Shown here: in pieces, positions 1 through 7,924 of the stretch
Layout: every line of letters starts with the position of its first letter
Numbering within the stretch: the stretch's first letter is position 1
NCBI GenBank assembly: GCA_002308915.1
Contig: DBWI01000028.1
Location: forward strand, 1 to 59,553
DNA: 59,553 nt
Origin: Christensenella sp. UBA1242
GTDB taxonomy: Bacteria > Bacillota > Clostridia > Christensenellales > UBA1242
Direction of reading: 5' to 3'
The notes under the pieces: model-generated
Told to the model about the DNA's origin: nothing
The model's database searches: none
The model's input: only the letters and a program-made list of their open reading frames with translations
Position numbers and translations under genes: made by a program

Positions 1-36
1 TTTTATATATTATATATAAAAATTTGCAAAATTGTT

Positions 37-66
37 AAAAAAAATCCCCAGAAATGTTCTGAGAAT
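37..66 (-). terminator. Intrinsic terminator of the TasA-like operon
   Basis: On the minus strand an inverted repeat (TTCTCAGAA / TTCTGGGGA, loop CAT) is followed by eight T residues. It lies about 30 bases past the stop codon of the last operon gene, so it probably ends the three-gene transcript. Confidence 0.7.
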
Positions 67-94
67 TTTTTTTGATTACTTTTTTACTTTATCA

Positions 95-868
95 TTAAGC
101 TTCTGAGCCTGGTGTACAACCAAGTGTCATTTCAAGTTTGAAACCACCAAGATTTGCTGCTGTTGCATTTTCACTTGTAACATTTTCATGTTCACCGTTT
201 ACATAAACATAAACATCAATTGTGTATACAGTGTCAAGTGCAACTGCGCTACTTATAACTGCATTAGGTGTATTTTTTACTCCGTTACTATTTACATTTT
301 CGAAGTCAATTGCTGTGCTTCCACAAACAACCAAACAGCTTATTGCTGGCAAAAATACATTGCTAACTCCTGCGTTTGCTGTTGCTGTTAAACCAGTAAC
401 CATCAAATTTGTTGCAGGAAGAGCTGTTGTTGGTGTTAAACCAACATAGAATGTATATTTTACAACATAGTCATCAAGGTCAGCTGTTGCAACTGCAGTG
501 TATTCATTATCTTTTGCATCTGCATCATCATAATCTTCGCCTCTTGCAGTTTCCCATCTTGTATTCCCAGTTGTTGGGTCACTTCCTGTTTCTCTGTATC
601 TTACAGGCAAAACTTCTGCGTCTGATGCTGTTGCTGTAACTGTAATAGCTGTTCCAAGGTCATCAACATCTGTGATTGGAGTTGCTGACTCTTTGATTAC
701 AAGATATGTTGTATCGTTCTTTACTGTAACTTGCATGTTTGATGCTGTAACACTTCTGTTAACAGCAAACCATGCATATGTTGATGTTCCGGCAACTGCC
801 AATGCAATAACCAATGTTAATAGTGACAAAAGTAAACCTCTTCTTGATACTTTATTCTTTTTAGGCAT
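95..868 (-). CDS. TasA/SipW-type exported surface protein (paralogue 2)
   Basis: A 257-residue secreted protein. Residues 1-35 form a basic N-terminus and a hydrophobic helix ending in STYAWF, the pattern of SipW-dependent (TasA/camelysin-like) substrates; the following NRSVTASNMQVTV is almost the same in the upstream paralogue. The rest is Thr/Ala/Val-rich beta-type sequence that ends in a beta strand (KLEMTLGC). It is the third gene of an operon with 904-1650 and 1698-2426 under one c-di-GMP riboswitch leader. A GGAGGGA Shine-Dalgarno precedes the ATG. By analogy with TasA it is probably a matrix-fibre or surface subunit; that is inference from the signal and architecture, as overall similarity to TasA cannot be judged here. 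No SipW peptidase gene is in the window. Confidence 0.75.
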   Translation of the reverse strand: MPKKNKVSRRGLLLSLLTLVIALAVAGTSTYAWFAVNRSVTASNMQVTVKNDTTYLVIKESATPITDVDDLGTAITVTATASDAEVLPVRYRETGSDPTTGNTRWETARGEDYDDADAKDNEYTAVATADLDDYVVKYTFYVGLTPTTALPATNLMVTGLTATANAGVSNVFLPAISCLVVCGSTAIDFENVNSNGVKNTPNAVISSAVALDTVYTIDVYVYVNGEHENVTSENATAANLGGFKLEMTLGCTPGSEA

Positions 869-903
869 ACTCTATCCCTCCATTTTATCTACTTAAGATA
901 TTA

Positions 904-1650
904 TTAAGCTGCTGCTTCACAAGTAAGTGTCATTGATACTGTGAATGAACCAAGAGCTTCTGCTGCTGCATTTGAACTCTTTACACTTGTGTTATCACCA
1001 TTTACATATACCCAAGCATCAATTGTGTATACAGTATTTTTATTAACTGTTGTACTTAAAATTGCACTAGGTGTATTTTTTACTGTGTTAGTATTTATAT
1101 CTTCAAAGTCAACAGTAGTTCCATCAGTACCACTACATGATAAAACAACACTTATTGCTCCCAAGAATGTGCTATTAGCTGTTCCTACTGCTGCTGTTAA
1201 AGCTGTAACTTTTAAGTTTGCTTGATTTTCAGCTGTTGTTGATGTTAAACCAACATAGAACACATAGTGAACTGCATATTGTGCAACATTAGCTTCTGCA
1301 ACTGCTGTATAACCGCCAGAAGCTGTTCCATCGTTATAACCTGCACCTGAAGCATATTCCCACTTTGTTGCGCCTGTGCCCTCTGGATTATATCTTACTG
1401 GTAAAACTGCTGCATTTGATGCTGTTGCTTCAGCTGATGTTGATGTTCCAATTGCATCAACGTTTGCAGGTTCTGATGCTGCTGTACCAATAACCAAATA
1501 TGTTGTATCTGATTTTAATGTAACTTGCATGTTTGTTGCTGTAACGCTTCTGTTAGTAATAAACCATGCATAAGTTGATGTTGCAGTAACTGCTACTGCC
1601 ATGAGTAATGTTAATAATGATAAAAGTAATCCTTTCTTTGCTTTTTTCAT
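904..1650 (-). CDS. TasA/SipW-type exported surface protein (paralogue 1)
   Basis: A 248-residue paralogue of the downstream protein. It has a basic start (MKKAKKG), a hydrophobic helix at about residues 8-28, then STYAWF and NRSVTATNMQVTLKSDTTY. Shared internal landmarks with the paralogue are VLPVRY, FYVGLT, NTVKNTP and a YTID-VYVNG strand near the C-terminus. The product should be exported by the SipW-type pathway and remain outside the cell, possibly polymerising. An AAGGAGAATAAAA ribosome site precedes the ATG. The two paralogues lie 35 bases apart and look like a tandem duplication, which suggests a two-subunit fibre or major/minor subunits. Function is inferred from signal type and context. 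Confidence 0.75.
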   Translation of the reverse strand: MKKAKKGLLLSLLTLLMAVAVTATSTYAWFITNRSVTATNMQVTLKSDTTYLVIGTAASEPANVDAIGTSTSAEATASNAAVLPVRYNPEGTGATKWEYASGAGYNDGTASGGYTAVAEANVAQYAVHYVFYVGLTSTTAENQANLKVTALTAAVGTANSTFLGAISVVLSCSGTDGTTVDFEDINTNTVKNTPSAILSTTVNKNTVYTIDAWVYVNGDNTSVKSSNAAAEALGSFTVSMTLTCEAAA

Positions 1651-1697
1651 AATTTTTATTCTCCTTTTTGTTTTTTCTTATTTTTGGGATAGTAGTT

Positions 1698-2426
1698 TTA
1701 GTCCTCGCCTTCAATAATTCTGAATGTCATTGAAATTTCAAGATTTCCACCAACAATGGCGTCTGTGCAATCGGCATCCCAACCTTCTATCCAAATTACT
1801 ACTGTGTACTTTTGGATTTGTTCAAGTTCCATAACTTTTTGATTGACCACGCTGAAGTAATCATCCGTGAAAGGAATTGTTGAGTATGCTTTCTTTATGG
1901 CACTTTCGTTATCTTCAAGAGTTTCTGGCGTTCCGTCGTTCTTTGGACGAGCATAAATAACTGGCTCTTCGTCATCAACAAGAATCATAATTCGAACTGC
2001 ATTTACAATGCCTTTTGATTGTCGCTCTATGGTTAATGTTGCCGAATAACTTATTGAAACATCAGATGTGTTCTTTAGGTAAAAGGAATATGCAAAGTAC
2101 ATATTGCTTTTACGATCGGACTTTAGGCCATCCCCTTCTCGTATATCTTCTGGGATATAAAAGTAAGTGGAATCTCTAATGTCCTTGATCCCTTCTGCTG
2201 CGAGCATTGTGCTTGCATCAGCGGCGGCAAACTCTCCGGTTTCACTAAGAGAAAGCGAACGTTTGATAATTTCGTCAATTGAAACGACCATATCTCCAAC
2301 GCTGTTGCCATAGTAACTCAACCCGGATAAGATAACAATCAAAATTCCAGTGATAACAAGGATAAATCCAGATACTTTTTTTAGGAATAGTCGTAATGGC
2401 CAAGGTTTTAATAACTTTTGTAACAT
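1698..2426 (-). CDS. Membrane-anchored TasA-like ectodomain protein, first gene of operon
   Basis: A 242-residue protein beginning MLQKLLKPWP, with one transmembrane helix at about residues 18-36 and a large extracellular part. The ectodomain has beta-rich motifs (YFAYSFYLKNTSDVSISYS near the centre, VIWIEGWDADCTDAIVGG near the end) seen in TasA-like proteins of Clostridia. The ATG at 2426 is preferred over an upstream in-frame start because it follows a perfect AGGAGGAGGA site just after the riboswitch terminator; the longer reading would translate through that terminator. It may act as the membrane-proximal base or anchor for the two exported paralogues, which is inference from gene order and topology. 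Confidence 0.7.
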   Translation of the reverse strand: MLQKLLKPWPLRLFLKKVSGFILVITGILIVILSGLSYYGNSVGDMVVSIDEIIKRSLSLSETGEFAAADASTMLAAEGIKDIRDSTYFYIPEDIREGDGLKSDRKSNMYFAYSFYLKNTSDVSISYSATLTIERQSKGIVNAVRIMILVDDEEPVIYARPKNDGTPETLEDNESAIKKAYSTIPFTDDYFSVVNQKVMELEQIQKYTVVIWIEGWDADCTDAIVGGNLEISMTFRIIEGED

Positions 2427-2443
2427 TCTCCTCCTCCTAAGAT

Positions 2444-2482
2444 AAAAAAAAACCACAACGACAATCACACTGTCGGTTGCGG
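2444..2482 (-). terminator. Riboswitch-controlled intrinsic terminator
   Basis: On the minus strand CCGCAACCGACA (2482-2471) pairs with TGTCGTTGTGG (2463-2453) around a 7-base loop and is followed by nine T residues (2452-2444). The 5' arm is the 3' end of the c-di-GMP aptamer, so aptamer folding and terminator formation should compete. Ligand binding is therefore predicted to let RNA polymerase read into the TasA-like genes (ON switch). Confidence 0.8.
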
Positions 2483-2555
2483 TAACTGGCTATCTCCTTG
2501 AGACCCTCTAGTTTTGCGTCCTTACCTCACGATAAGTTTGCCTTTAACACACATA
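2471..2555 (-). promoter_or_regulatory. Cyclic di-GMP-I (GEMM-I) riboswitch aptamer
   Basis: Minus-strand sequence contains the GEMM-I landmarks in order: AAAGGCAAAC (2545-2536); a P2 hairpin CTTATC-GTGA-GGTAAG with a GNRA tetraloop (2536-2521); GGACGCAAAAC (2521-2511); a P3 arm including TCTC-AAG-GAGA (2503-2493); then the tetraloop-receptor side ATAGCCAGTTACCG (2493-2480). The base matching ligand-contact G20 of the Vibrio Vc2 aptamer appears to be G, favouring c-di-GMP over cGAMP. It lies between a good promoter and the first TasA-like gene. The identification is by pattern; the P1 pairing was not resolved in detail. Confidence 0.88.
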
Positions 2556-2625
2556 TCTTGAAAATTTCAAAACATGTCAATTATTGAATCGTAACTTGCG
2601 CTACCTCCTTCTAATAATTGGCTAT

Positions 2626-2654
2626 ATGTTAACACACAAAAAAGCGTTTGTCAA
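2626..2654 (-). promoter_or_regulatory. Promoter of the TasA-like operon
   Basis: TTGACA (2654-2649), 17-base spacer, TAACAT (2631-2626) with an extended TGT just upstream. Transcription would start near 2619, giving a leader of about 190 nt that holds the riboswitch. The core TGTTAACATATA recurs at the promoters of two GLUG surface proteins (42.7 and 44.9 kb). Confidence 0.65.
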
Positions 2655-2791
2655 CATTTTTATGCAAAATTTGTCAAAATTTTTTATTGATGTTATTTTG
2701 CGTGCTTTTTTGCCTATATAATATATATTATAATAATTGGGTTTTTGTGCATAAATTCATAAAATTTATTGCAAAATTTTTTTTGAGTGTT

Positions 2792-3340
2792 TTACAAATC
2801 TTTTTCTGCTTCAAAACAAAGTTTTGGGATTTGGTACACTTCACAGTTCTTGAGTGGTGGCACATTTGCATCAGTGCTGATGCCATTGACATACTTGAAT
2901 ATTGCAACATACACTCCACCATGAGAAACAATTAAAACATTTTTGTTTGTGGCTTGAATATCTTTGACCGCAGACATAACACGAGCACTAAATTCGGAAT
3001 GAGTTTCGGCACCATATTCTTTTGGATTTGTTATTCCGTTAGAAAAAACCTTTTCTTTTTCTTCTTTGAACAGTTTGCCTTGCTTGTTGCCAACATTATA
3101 TTCCTTTAGTCTGTCATCTGTGATAATTGGCACATTGTGGTGTTTGTTGATGATTTGTGCTGTTTTGTATGCCCTTGAAAGTGGTGAGCAATAGATTACA
3201 TCAAAATTATAGTCCTTTAGAACTTCACTTGCCTTGTGTGCTTGCCTAATGCCATTGGCGTTTAGTGGAATATCCAACCAGCCTTGCATTCTGCCCTGCT
3301 TGTTGTAATCTGTTTCGCCATGTCTTACAAAATATATCAT
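2792..3340 (-). CDS. Histidine phosphatase family protein (phosphoglycerate-mutase-like)
   Basis: A 182-residue cytosolic enzyme of the branch-1 histidine phosphatase superfamily. The N-terminal MIYFVRHGETDYN carries the catalytic RHG histidine, YCSPLSRAYKTA supplies the second arginine region, and IVSHGG near residue 143 the second histidine. Its length matches small phosphatases of the CobC/GpmB/YhfR type rather than glycolytic mutase (about 230-250). The substrate cannot be told from sequence; sugar or nucleotide phosphates are typical. It stands alone, tail-to-head with the TasA operon leader, and is divergent from the MgtC gene. Confidence 0.85.
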   Translation of the reverse strand: MIYFVRHGETDYNKQGRMQGWLDIPLNANGIRQAHKASEVLKDYNFDVIYCSPLSRAYKTAQIINKHHNVPIITDDRLKEYNVGNKQGKLFKEEKEKVFSNGITNPKEYGAETHSEFSARVMSAVKDIQATNKNVLIVSHGGVYVAIFKYVNGISTDANVPPLKNCEVYQIPKLCFEAEKDL

Positions 3341-3460
3341 GCTTGACCCCTACAATTTATGTTATCATAGTTATTATTTTTTTTCAACAAAAAATCATTG
3401 TTGCATTTTGATAAAAAATAACATATACTTATAACAAAATTAAAAATAAAGGAAAAAACT

Positions 3461-4156
3461 ATGGAAGAAATTTTTGGCTCAATGAGTATTCTTGATGGAA
3501 CACTTGACATTTGGAAAATTTTGATAAGACTTGGCTTTGCAATTGTTGCAGGTCTTGTGATTGGAATTGACAGCAACAACAGATTGAAAGATGCTGGAAT
3601 AAAAACTCATACTTTGCTTTGCATGACTGCTTGTCTGCTTATGATTATCTCAAAATATGGTTTTTATGAGTTAAGCAAGTTTGAAGGAATACAATATGAT
3701 GCATCTCGTGTTGCTTCAACAATTATTTCGGGACTTTGCTTTATTGGCGCAGGAATGGTGTTCTATAAACAAAATTCTGTAAAAGGTTTGACAACTGCCG
3801 TTGCTCTTTGTTTGACAATTGCAATTGGTATGTGTTTTGGCTCTGGCTTGATTATTACTGCATGCATTGTTACTGCTGTTGACCTTGTTATTCAATTTAT
3901 TTTACACAGAACAAAAGGACCTTTTAAGAACAAAAAACTAATTGTGTTGAATGCAAAATTTTATGCAGAAGATGGCTACATTGAAAAATTCAAAAAGATA
4001 TTTGAAATTGACCACTTTGACCACTTTAAGATTGTTAAAGAAAATGACAAGTCAATTATTGAAGTTGAATTTGTGTATAAAATCAAAATTTCTAGCGAAG
4101 AAATATTTGAAATAACAAAAAATGAACCACAAATCATTATGATTGAAAAAAATTAA
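3461..4156 (+). CDS. MgtC/SapB family membrane protein
   Basis: A 231-residue integral membrane protein. The N-terminal part (about residues 15-145) has four or five hydrophobic helices and MgtC-family landmarks: RLGFAIVAGLVIGID, the conserved AGIKTHTLL segment, and SGLCFIGAGMVF followed by VKGLTTA. The C-terminal 70 residues form a soluble alpha/beta ACT-like tail. MgtC proteins are linked to magnesium limitation, ATP-synthase modulation and virulence in other bacteria; the role here is unknown. An AAAGGA site precedes the ATG. It is monocistronic with its own terminator. Confidence 0.85.
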   Translation: MEEIFGSMSILDGTLDIWKILIRLGFAIVAGLVIGIDSNNRLKDAGIKTHTLLCMTACLLMIISKYGFYELSKFEGIQYDASRVASTIISGLCFIGAGMVFYKQNSVKGLTTAVALCLTIAIGMCFGSGLIITACIVTAVDLVIQFILHRTKGPFKNKKLIVLNAKFYAEDGYIEKFKKIFEIDHFDHFKIVKENDKSIIEVEFVYKIKISSEEIFEITKNEPQIIMIEKN

Positions 4157-4179
4157 ACAATTCAATACACAACAAAAAG

Positions 4180-4202
4180 CAGAGCAAGTGCTCTGTTTTT
4201 TT
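4180..4202 (+). terminator. Intrinsic terminator after mgtC-like gene
   Basis: CAGAGCA-AG-TGCTCTG stem followed by seven T residues. It belongs to a recurrent local class with a CAGAGC/GCTCTG stem. Confidence 0.85.
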
Positions 4203-4297
4203 ATATTATATATAATAAAAATATTTGACTTATTAAATGAAAGGTAGTAAATTATGAGTGTATTGAAAAAATACAAAATTAAAAAAAAGGAGAAAAT

Positions 4298-5926
4298 ATG
4301 AAAAAATTTATTAAAAATTTGTTGATTGCACTTATTTTGGTGCCAGCACTATTCCTTGTTACTGCTTGTGGTGAAAACAACACAAACTCTGGCAATAACA
4401 CCGATGGCGGTGGTGATGGTGGCAACGGTAATGGTACTAACATTACACAAACAGAACAACAAAAATATGAAGTTCTTCTTGCTACTATTGGTAAAATGAC
4501 ACAAAAAGGCAGTTATACAACGGTTAGTCTTTCGGAAGACAACTCAACAACCACAAGAACTATACAAACTTTAAATGATGGTGAATGGGAAACTGTTGGA
4601 GAACCAAACGTTGATACCTACAACGAAAAATCAAAAAATGTTCAATCACTTAATGCTGAAACAGGCGAATATTTGGAAAACTCATATGAGTATGTTGAAG
4701 CAACTAATGAGACACCTGAATCTTGGGAACTCAATCTTGAAGATGGTGAATACATTGTAAAAGCAGGAACTGCTGAACAACCTTTGTATATTCACTACTA
4801 TGAATATTATGGTGATATGCAAGCAGAATATGTATCCCCTGACCATGCAATACATGCCTTTGGTTTTGCTTCTGCAAACATGGATATGAGTTCAATGGTT
4901 AATGGTGAAACATTTGCTAAAGCTGTTGAAAACATATTAACTGTTGTCCCTATGTTTACTGGCATGTCACGTATGGGAATTTCAGAAGACACTCATGTTA
5001 TTGTAACAACACCAACATCAGCTATTACAGTAAATGATGGTAATTATTCTTTGCAAATTGATATCACAATATCAGCAACTCCAAAAGCACCTCAACAGAT
5101 TGCACTAAATGTTCCAGCTACTGCAACACAAAGTACTACAGTAGAAGGCTCACTTGAATTTGCTATTACATATACAAGTGAAGAGATTACAGGATATAGC
5201 TCATCAATGCAAATGAATTCTACAACTGTAACAGAAACAGAAACATCAAAATCAACTATTGCAAGACAATCATCCAATTATGAAAATGCACAAATTACAT
5301 ATTCTTACACTGCAACAGAAATGCCAAATGACTTTGGCTCTTTGGGTGATGAAATAGAAAAAAGACTTGTTTATGCACAGCTTTATCTTGATGGAGAATC
5401 ACTTGTTGGAAATGGTTATCCTTGGGGCGAAGATGTAACAACAGACATTCTTTCAGCTTTGGAACAAGCAAATGATTATTATGCTTATGAAAATACAACT
5501 ATTGATGGTTGGTACTACGATGCAGCTTGCACACAAAGAGTTCAAGCAACAGATACATTCAACTTTAAATCATGGGAAAACCCTAAGCTTTATGCTAAAT
5601 CTGTTCCAAATGAAGGATATGCCCTATTTGTTATTAACTATGGCTATACACTTGGTGAACAAGATGCAGAAATGGCTAGAATGATTGGCGAAGATGTTGC
5701 TGAAGATGGTTTTATGTCAATGCAATCAAATTCATATGCAGTTGCAGTTGAAACAGGAAGCTTTGAATTGCCTACAACTTATAGAATTTGGGGTGAAACT
5801 TTGAATGTTTTAAAAGTTACTATTGATAGAGTAGTTGCAACAGAAAACCTTACAAACCTTGAAGATGGACATGTTTATCATATAAACGTATATCTTGAAG
5901 TTGATGAAGATACATTTTTGAAATAA
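4298..5926 (+). CDS. Large surface lipoprotein with Listeria/Bacteroides-type repeat
   Basis: A 542-residue lipoprotein. The signal peptide ends in a lipobox (LVTAC, Cys24) followed by an Asn/Gly-rich flexible linker (about residues 25-50). The middle (200-330) is beta-rich and Ser/Thr-rich. Around residues 395-435 there is GWYYDAACTQRV and KLYAKSV, typical of the InlB-like Listeria/Bacteroides (Flg_new) repeat. The protein should be lipid-anchored on the outer face of the membrane; binding partners are unknown. AAAAGGAGAAAATATG gives a strong start. It stands alone between two CAGAGC-type terminators. Confidence 0.75.
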   Translation: MKKFIKNLLIALILVPALFLVTACGENNTNSGNNTDGGGDGGNGNGTNITQTEQQKYEVLLATIGKMTQKGSYTTVSLSEDNSTTTRTIQTLNDGEWETVGEPNVDTYNEKSKNVQSLNAETGEYLENSYEYVEATNETPESWELNLEDGEYIVKAGTAEQPLYIHYYEYYGDMQAEYVSPDHAIHAFGFASANMDMSSMVNGETFAKAVENILTVVPMFTGMSRMGISEDTHVIVTTPTSAITVNDGNYSLQIDITISATPKAPQQIALNVPATATQSTTVEGSLEFAITYTSEEITGYSSSMQMNSTTVTETETSKSTIARQSSNYENAQITYSYTATEMPNDFGSLGDEIEKRLVYAQLYLDGESLVGNGYPWGEDVTTDILSALEQANDYYAYENTTIDGWYYDAACTQRVQATDTFNFKSWENPKLYAKSVPNEGYALFVINYGYTLGEQDAEMARMIGEDVAEDGFMSMQSNSYAVAVETGSFELPTTYRIWGETLNVLKVTIDRVVATENLTNLEDGHVYHINVYLEVDEDTFLK

Positions 5927-5944
5927 TAGTCACAAAACAAAAAA

Positions 5945-5967
5945 CAGAGCGTGTGCTCTGTTTTTTT
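5945..5967. terminator. Bidirectional intrinsic terminator
   Basis: CAGAGC-GTGT-GCTCTG stem followed by seven T residues, with A residues on the other side, between convergent genes. It probably serves both. Confidence 0.85.
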
Positions 5968-5975
5968 GTATGTTT

Positions 5976-6533
5976 TTAGTTTTGCAAATTGTTGTCTTTT
6001 TCAAAAAACTTTGTGGTTTTTGCTATGTATTCCAATCGTTTTTTGTTGTATAAAGGGTTGTGCGCCAACGCATCACATTTTTGCACTTCAAATATTTTTT
6101 TTGACAAAGATGGATTGTTGGCTATGTCTTGCTCTGTTAATGGTGTGTCGTGCAAGGATATTATTTTGCAAATATATTCAACAAAACTTTTTTTGTAACC
6201 CAACCTTGTCAAAACGCTTTGTGCAATTTGGGCAGAAACTTGTGGATGCCCTGCAAAGTGCCTTATCCCCTCACTTTCTTGACAAGAACTTGGCTTACCT
6301 ATGTCGTGCATTAGTAATGCCAACCTTACATCAAAATCATTTGATGACAAACTTAAGGCATAAAGTGTGTGTTGCCACACATCCAAATGATGATGTGGAT
6401 GTTTGTGCTCAAAACCAATCATTGGAAAAATTTCTGGTATTATTTTGATAATATCATCCAAATTTTGATTAATACTTGCAACAACATCGTCACAAGATAG
6501 TATTTTTTGAATAAATTCCATGTCCCTATTCAT
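5976..6533 (-). CDS. HD-domain phosphohydrolase-like protein
   Basis: A protein of about 185 residues. Metal-binding HD-domain landmarks are HHHLDVWQHTLYAL in the first half and LLMHDIGKP about 20 residues later, then HFAGHPQVSAQIAQ and a histidine in ISLHD. This is the arrangement of HDIG proteins related to the HD part of CCA-adding enzymes and metal-dependent nucleotide phosphohydrolases. No nucleotidyltransferase domain is attached. The start is uncertain: ATGs at 6551, 6533 and 6521 are in frame and none has a convincing Shine-Dalgarno. It is divergent from another HD protein at 6634. Confidence 0.75.
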   Translation of the reverse strand: MNRDMEFIQKILSCDDVVASINQNLDDIIKIIPEIFPMIGFEHKHPHHHLDVWQHTLYALSLSSNDFDVRLALLMHDIGKPSSCQESEGIRHFAGHPQVSAQIAQSVLTRLGYKKSFVEYICKIISLHDTPLTEQDIANNPSLSKKIFEVQKCDALAHNPLYNKKRLEYIAKTTKFFEKDNNLQN

Positions 6534-6588
6534 GGCAATAGAATAACACAAAACAAATTGTGATGTCTATAATTTGATATTCATTTTA

Positions 6589-6617
6589 TTGCTTACAAAA
6601 ACAAGTTGTGTTATACT
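6589..6617 (+). promoter_or_regulatory. Probable promoter of HD protein gene
   Basis: TTGCTT (6589-6594), 17-base spacer, TATACT (6612-6617), 16 bases before the start codon. Confidence 0.5.
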
Positions 6618-6633
6618 ACAAAAAAGGATTTTT

Positions 6634-7314
6634 ATGAATAATATCGAAAAACTAACAAATGTTTTGTTATCAAATAATGCAAAAGACAATTTTTATAAAT
6701 TGATTGAAGATGCAAACTTTGAAAATTGGCTAACAAGTTTGATTCCAGAAATTGCAGATTGTCACGCTTGCGAACAAAACACACCTTGGCATATATATAA
6801 TGTGCTTGACCATATTTTGATGTCTGTTGAAAAAATAAACGAGTTATCACAAGGTTTTGATGCTAAAAAAAGAAAAATTTTGGCATATACAATGTTTTTT
6901 CACGATATTGGCAAACCAAAGTGCAAAATAATTAAAAAAGTTGGCGACAAGTTTTTTGACTCATTCCCTGCCCACCAAGTTGAAAGCAAAGAAATTGCAC
7001 AAAGAGTTTTGCCTGAACTAAAGTTTGACGAAAAAGATATTGAACATATTGCTTTATTGATTGAAAATCACGATATTTTTATTACAATTACCAAAAATCC
7101 AATAAAAAATTATCAAAAAAAGTTTTCAAAAGAATTGATTGAAAGTTTAATACAACATTTTAACAAATACGGAAATGGAAAAAATATCCTAGAAGAAATT
7201 GTTTTGATTTCCACTGCAGATAACAAAGCTCAAAATCCAGAACTAACAAAAGATTCACTTGAAATTTTGCAAGAAACAAAAAATATTTTGGATTCAAAAC
7301 AAAAGTTATTATAA
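6634..7314 (+). CDS. HD-domain phosphohydrolase-like protein
   Basis: A 226-residue soluble protein with an HD fold: HIYNVLDHILMSV supplies the first histidine, MFFHDIGKPKC the HD pair, then SFPAHQVESKEIAQ and LLIENHD. These match metal-dependent phosphohydrolases of the HDIG type. The ATG at 6634 is chosen because AAAAGGA precedes it and the promoter lies just upstream; an upstream in-frame start would run through the promoter. It is only distantly similar to the divergent HD gene. The substrate is unknown. It ends at a CAGAGC-type terminator. Confidence 0.78.
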   Translation: MNNIEKLTNVLLSNNAKDNFYKLIEDANFENWLTSLIPEIADCHACEQNTPWHIYNVLDHILMSVEKINELSQGFDAKKRKILAYTMFFHDIGKPKCKIIKKVGDKFFDSFPAHQVESKEIAQRVLPELKFDEKDIEHIALLIENHDIFITITKNPIKNYQKKFSKELIESLIQHFNKYGNGKNILEEIVLISTADNKAQNPELTKDSLEILQETKNILDSKQKLL

Positions 7315-7327
7315 AACAACACAAAAA

Positions 7328-7350
7328 CAGAGCTTTTGCCCTGTTTTTTT
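7328..7350 (+). terminator. Intrinsic terminator
   Basis: CAGAGC-TTTT-GCCCTG stem with one mismatch, followed by seven T residues. Third member of the CAGAGC terminator class. Confidence 0.75.
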
Positions 7351-7419
7351 ATTTATTTTTTCAAAAAATAGTTGATTTTTTTGTTTACAAAATTATAAAA
7401 TAATTTTTGGAGGTAAAAT

Positions 7420-7854
7420 ATGAAAAAATTTCTAGCTTCTTTTGCAATTATAATGATTGCCGTTATGTCTTTGGTTATGACAGGATGTTTTGAGGGATCT
7501 TATGATCCAAATACAATGCAATCTGGACTTAAAGACAAAGGATATACAGTTGAAGTTAATGCAGTAATTGACGGACTTGATGTTAGTAATATGGATGGTT
7601 ATATATCAAATCTCTATGCTTACAAAACTGTTGACGGTGAAGAATATGGAATTTTGATTCTTGTTTTTGATTCCACAGCAAACGCTGACAAAGTAGGCTC
7701 AACAAGTGGAAGCACAGCAACAGAAACAATGTCACTTTTGATGGACTGGGGAAGACAACATGCTCCAGAAACAGATTCAAGTGTTTATGGTACAGCAAAT
7801 AACATTGTTTGGGCTGGATGTCAAGATGCTAAAAAAGCTGCAGGCATTCAATAA
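7420..7854 (+). CDS. Small lipoprotein of unknown function
   Basis: A 144-residue lipoprotein. The signal peptide MKKFLASFAIIMIAVMS runs to a lipobox VMTGC (Cys23). The mature part has alternating acidic and hydrophobic segments (YKTVDGEEYGILILVFDS) and an alpha helix, and ends at QDAKKAAGIQ. I do not recognise a family. TTTTGGAGGTAAAATATG gives an unambiguous start. It stands alone and should be attached to the outer leaflet. Confidence 0.75.
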   Translation: MKKFLASFAIIMIAVMSLVMTGCFEGSYDPNTMQSGLKDKGYTVEVNAVIDGLDVSNMDGYISNLYAYKTVDGEEYGILILVFDSTANADKVGSTSGSTATETMSLLMDWGRQHAPETDSSVYGTANNIVWAGCQDAKKAAGIQ

Positions 7855-7882
7855 AATCCATAAATTAAACAAAATAAAAATG

Positions 7883-7908
7883 GCTTAGCAAATTGCTAAG
7901 TCTTTTTT
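7883..7908 (+). terminator. Intrinsic terminator
   Basis: CTTAGCA-AAT-TGCTAAG stem, then TCTTTTTT. It follows the small lipoprotein gene. Confidence 0.8.
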
Positions 7909-7924
7909 ATTTGTACAGAATTTG

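Noticed and set aside
2471..2555. cGAMP-selective GEMM-Ib variant of the riboswitch
   Set aside because: The base aligned with G20 reads as G, which favours c-di-GMP; only a binding assay would settle it.
2716..2735. AT palindrome TATAATATATATTATA as an operator
   Set aside because: It lies in a T-rich gap after the phosphatase gene with no promoter or gene it could serve; low complexity explains it.
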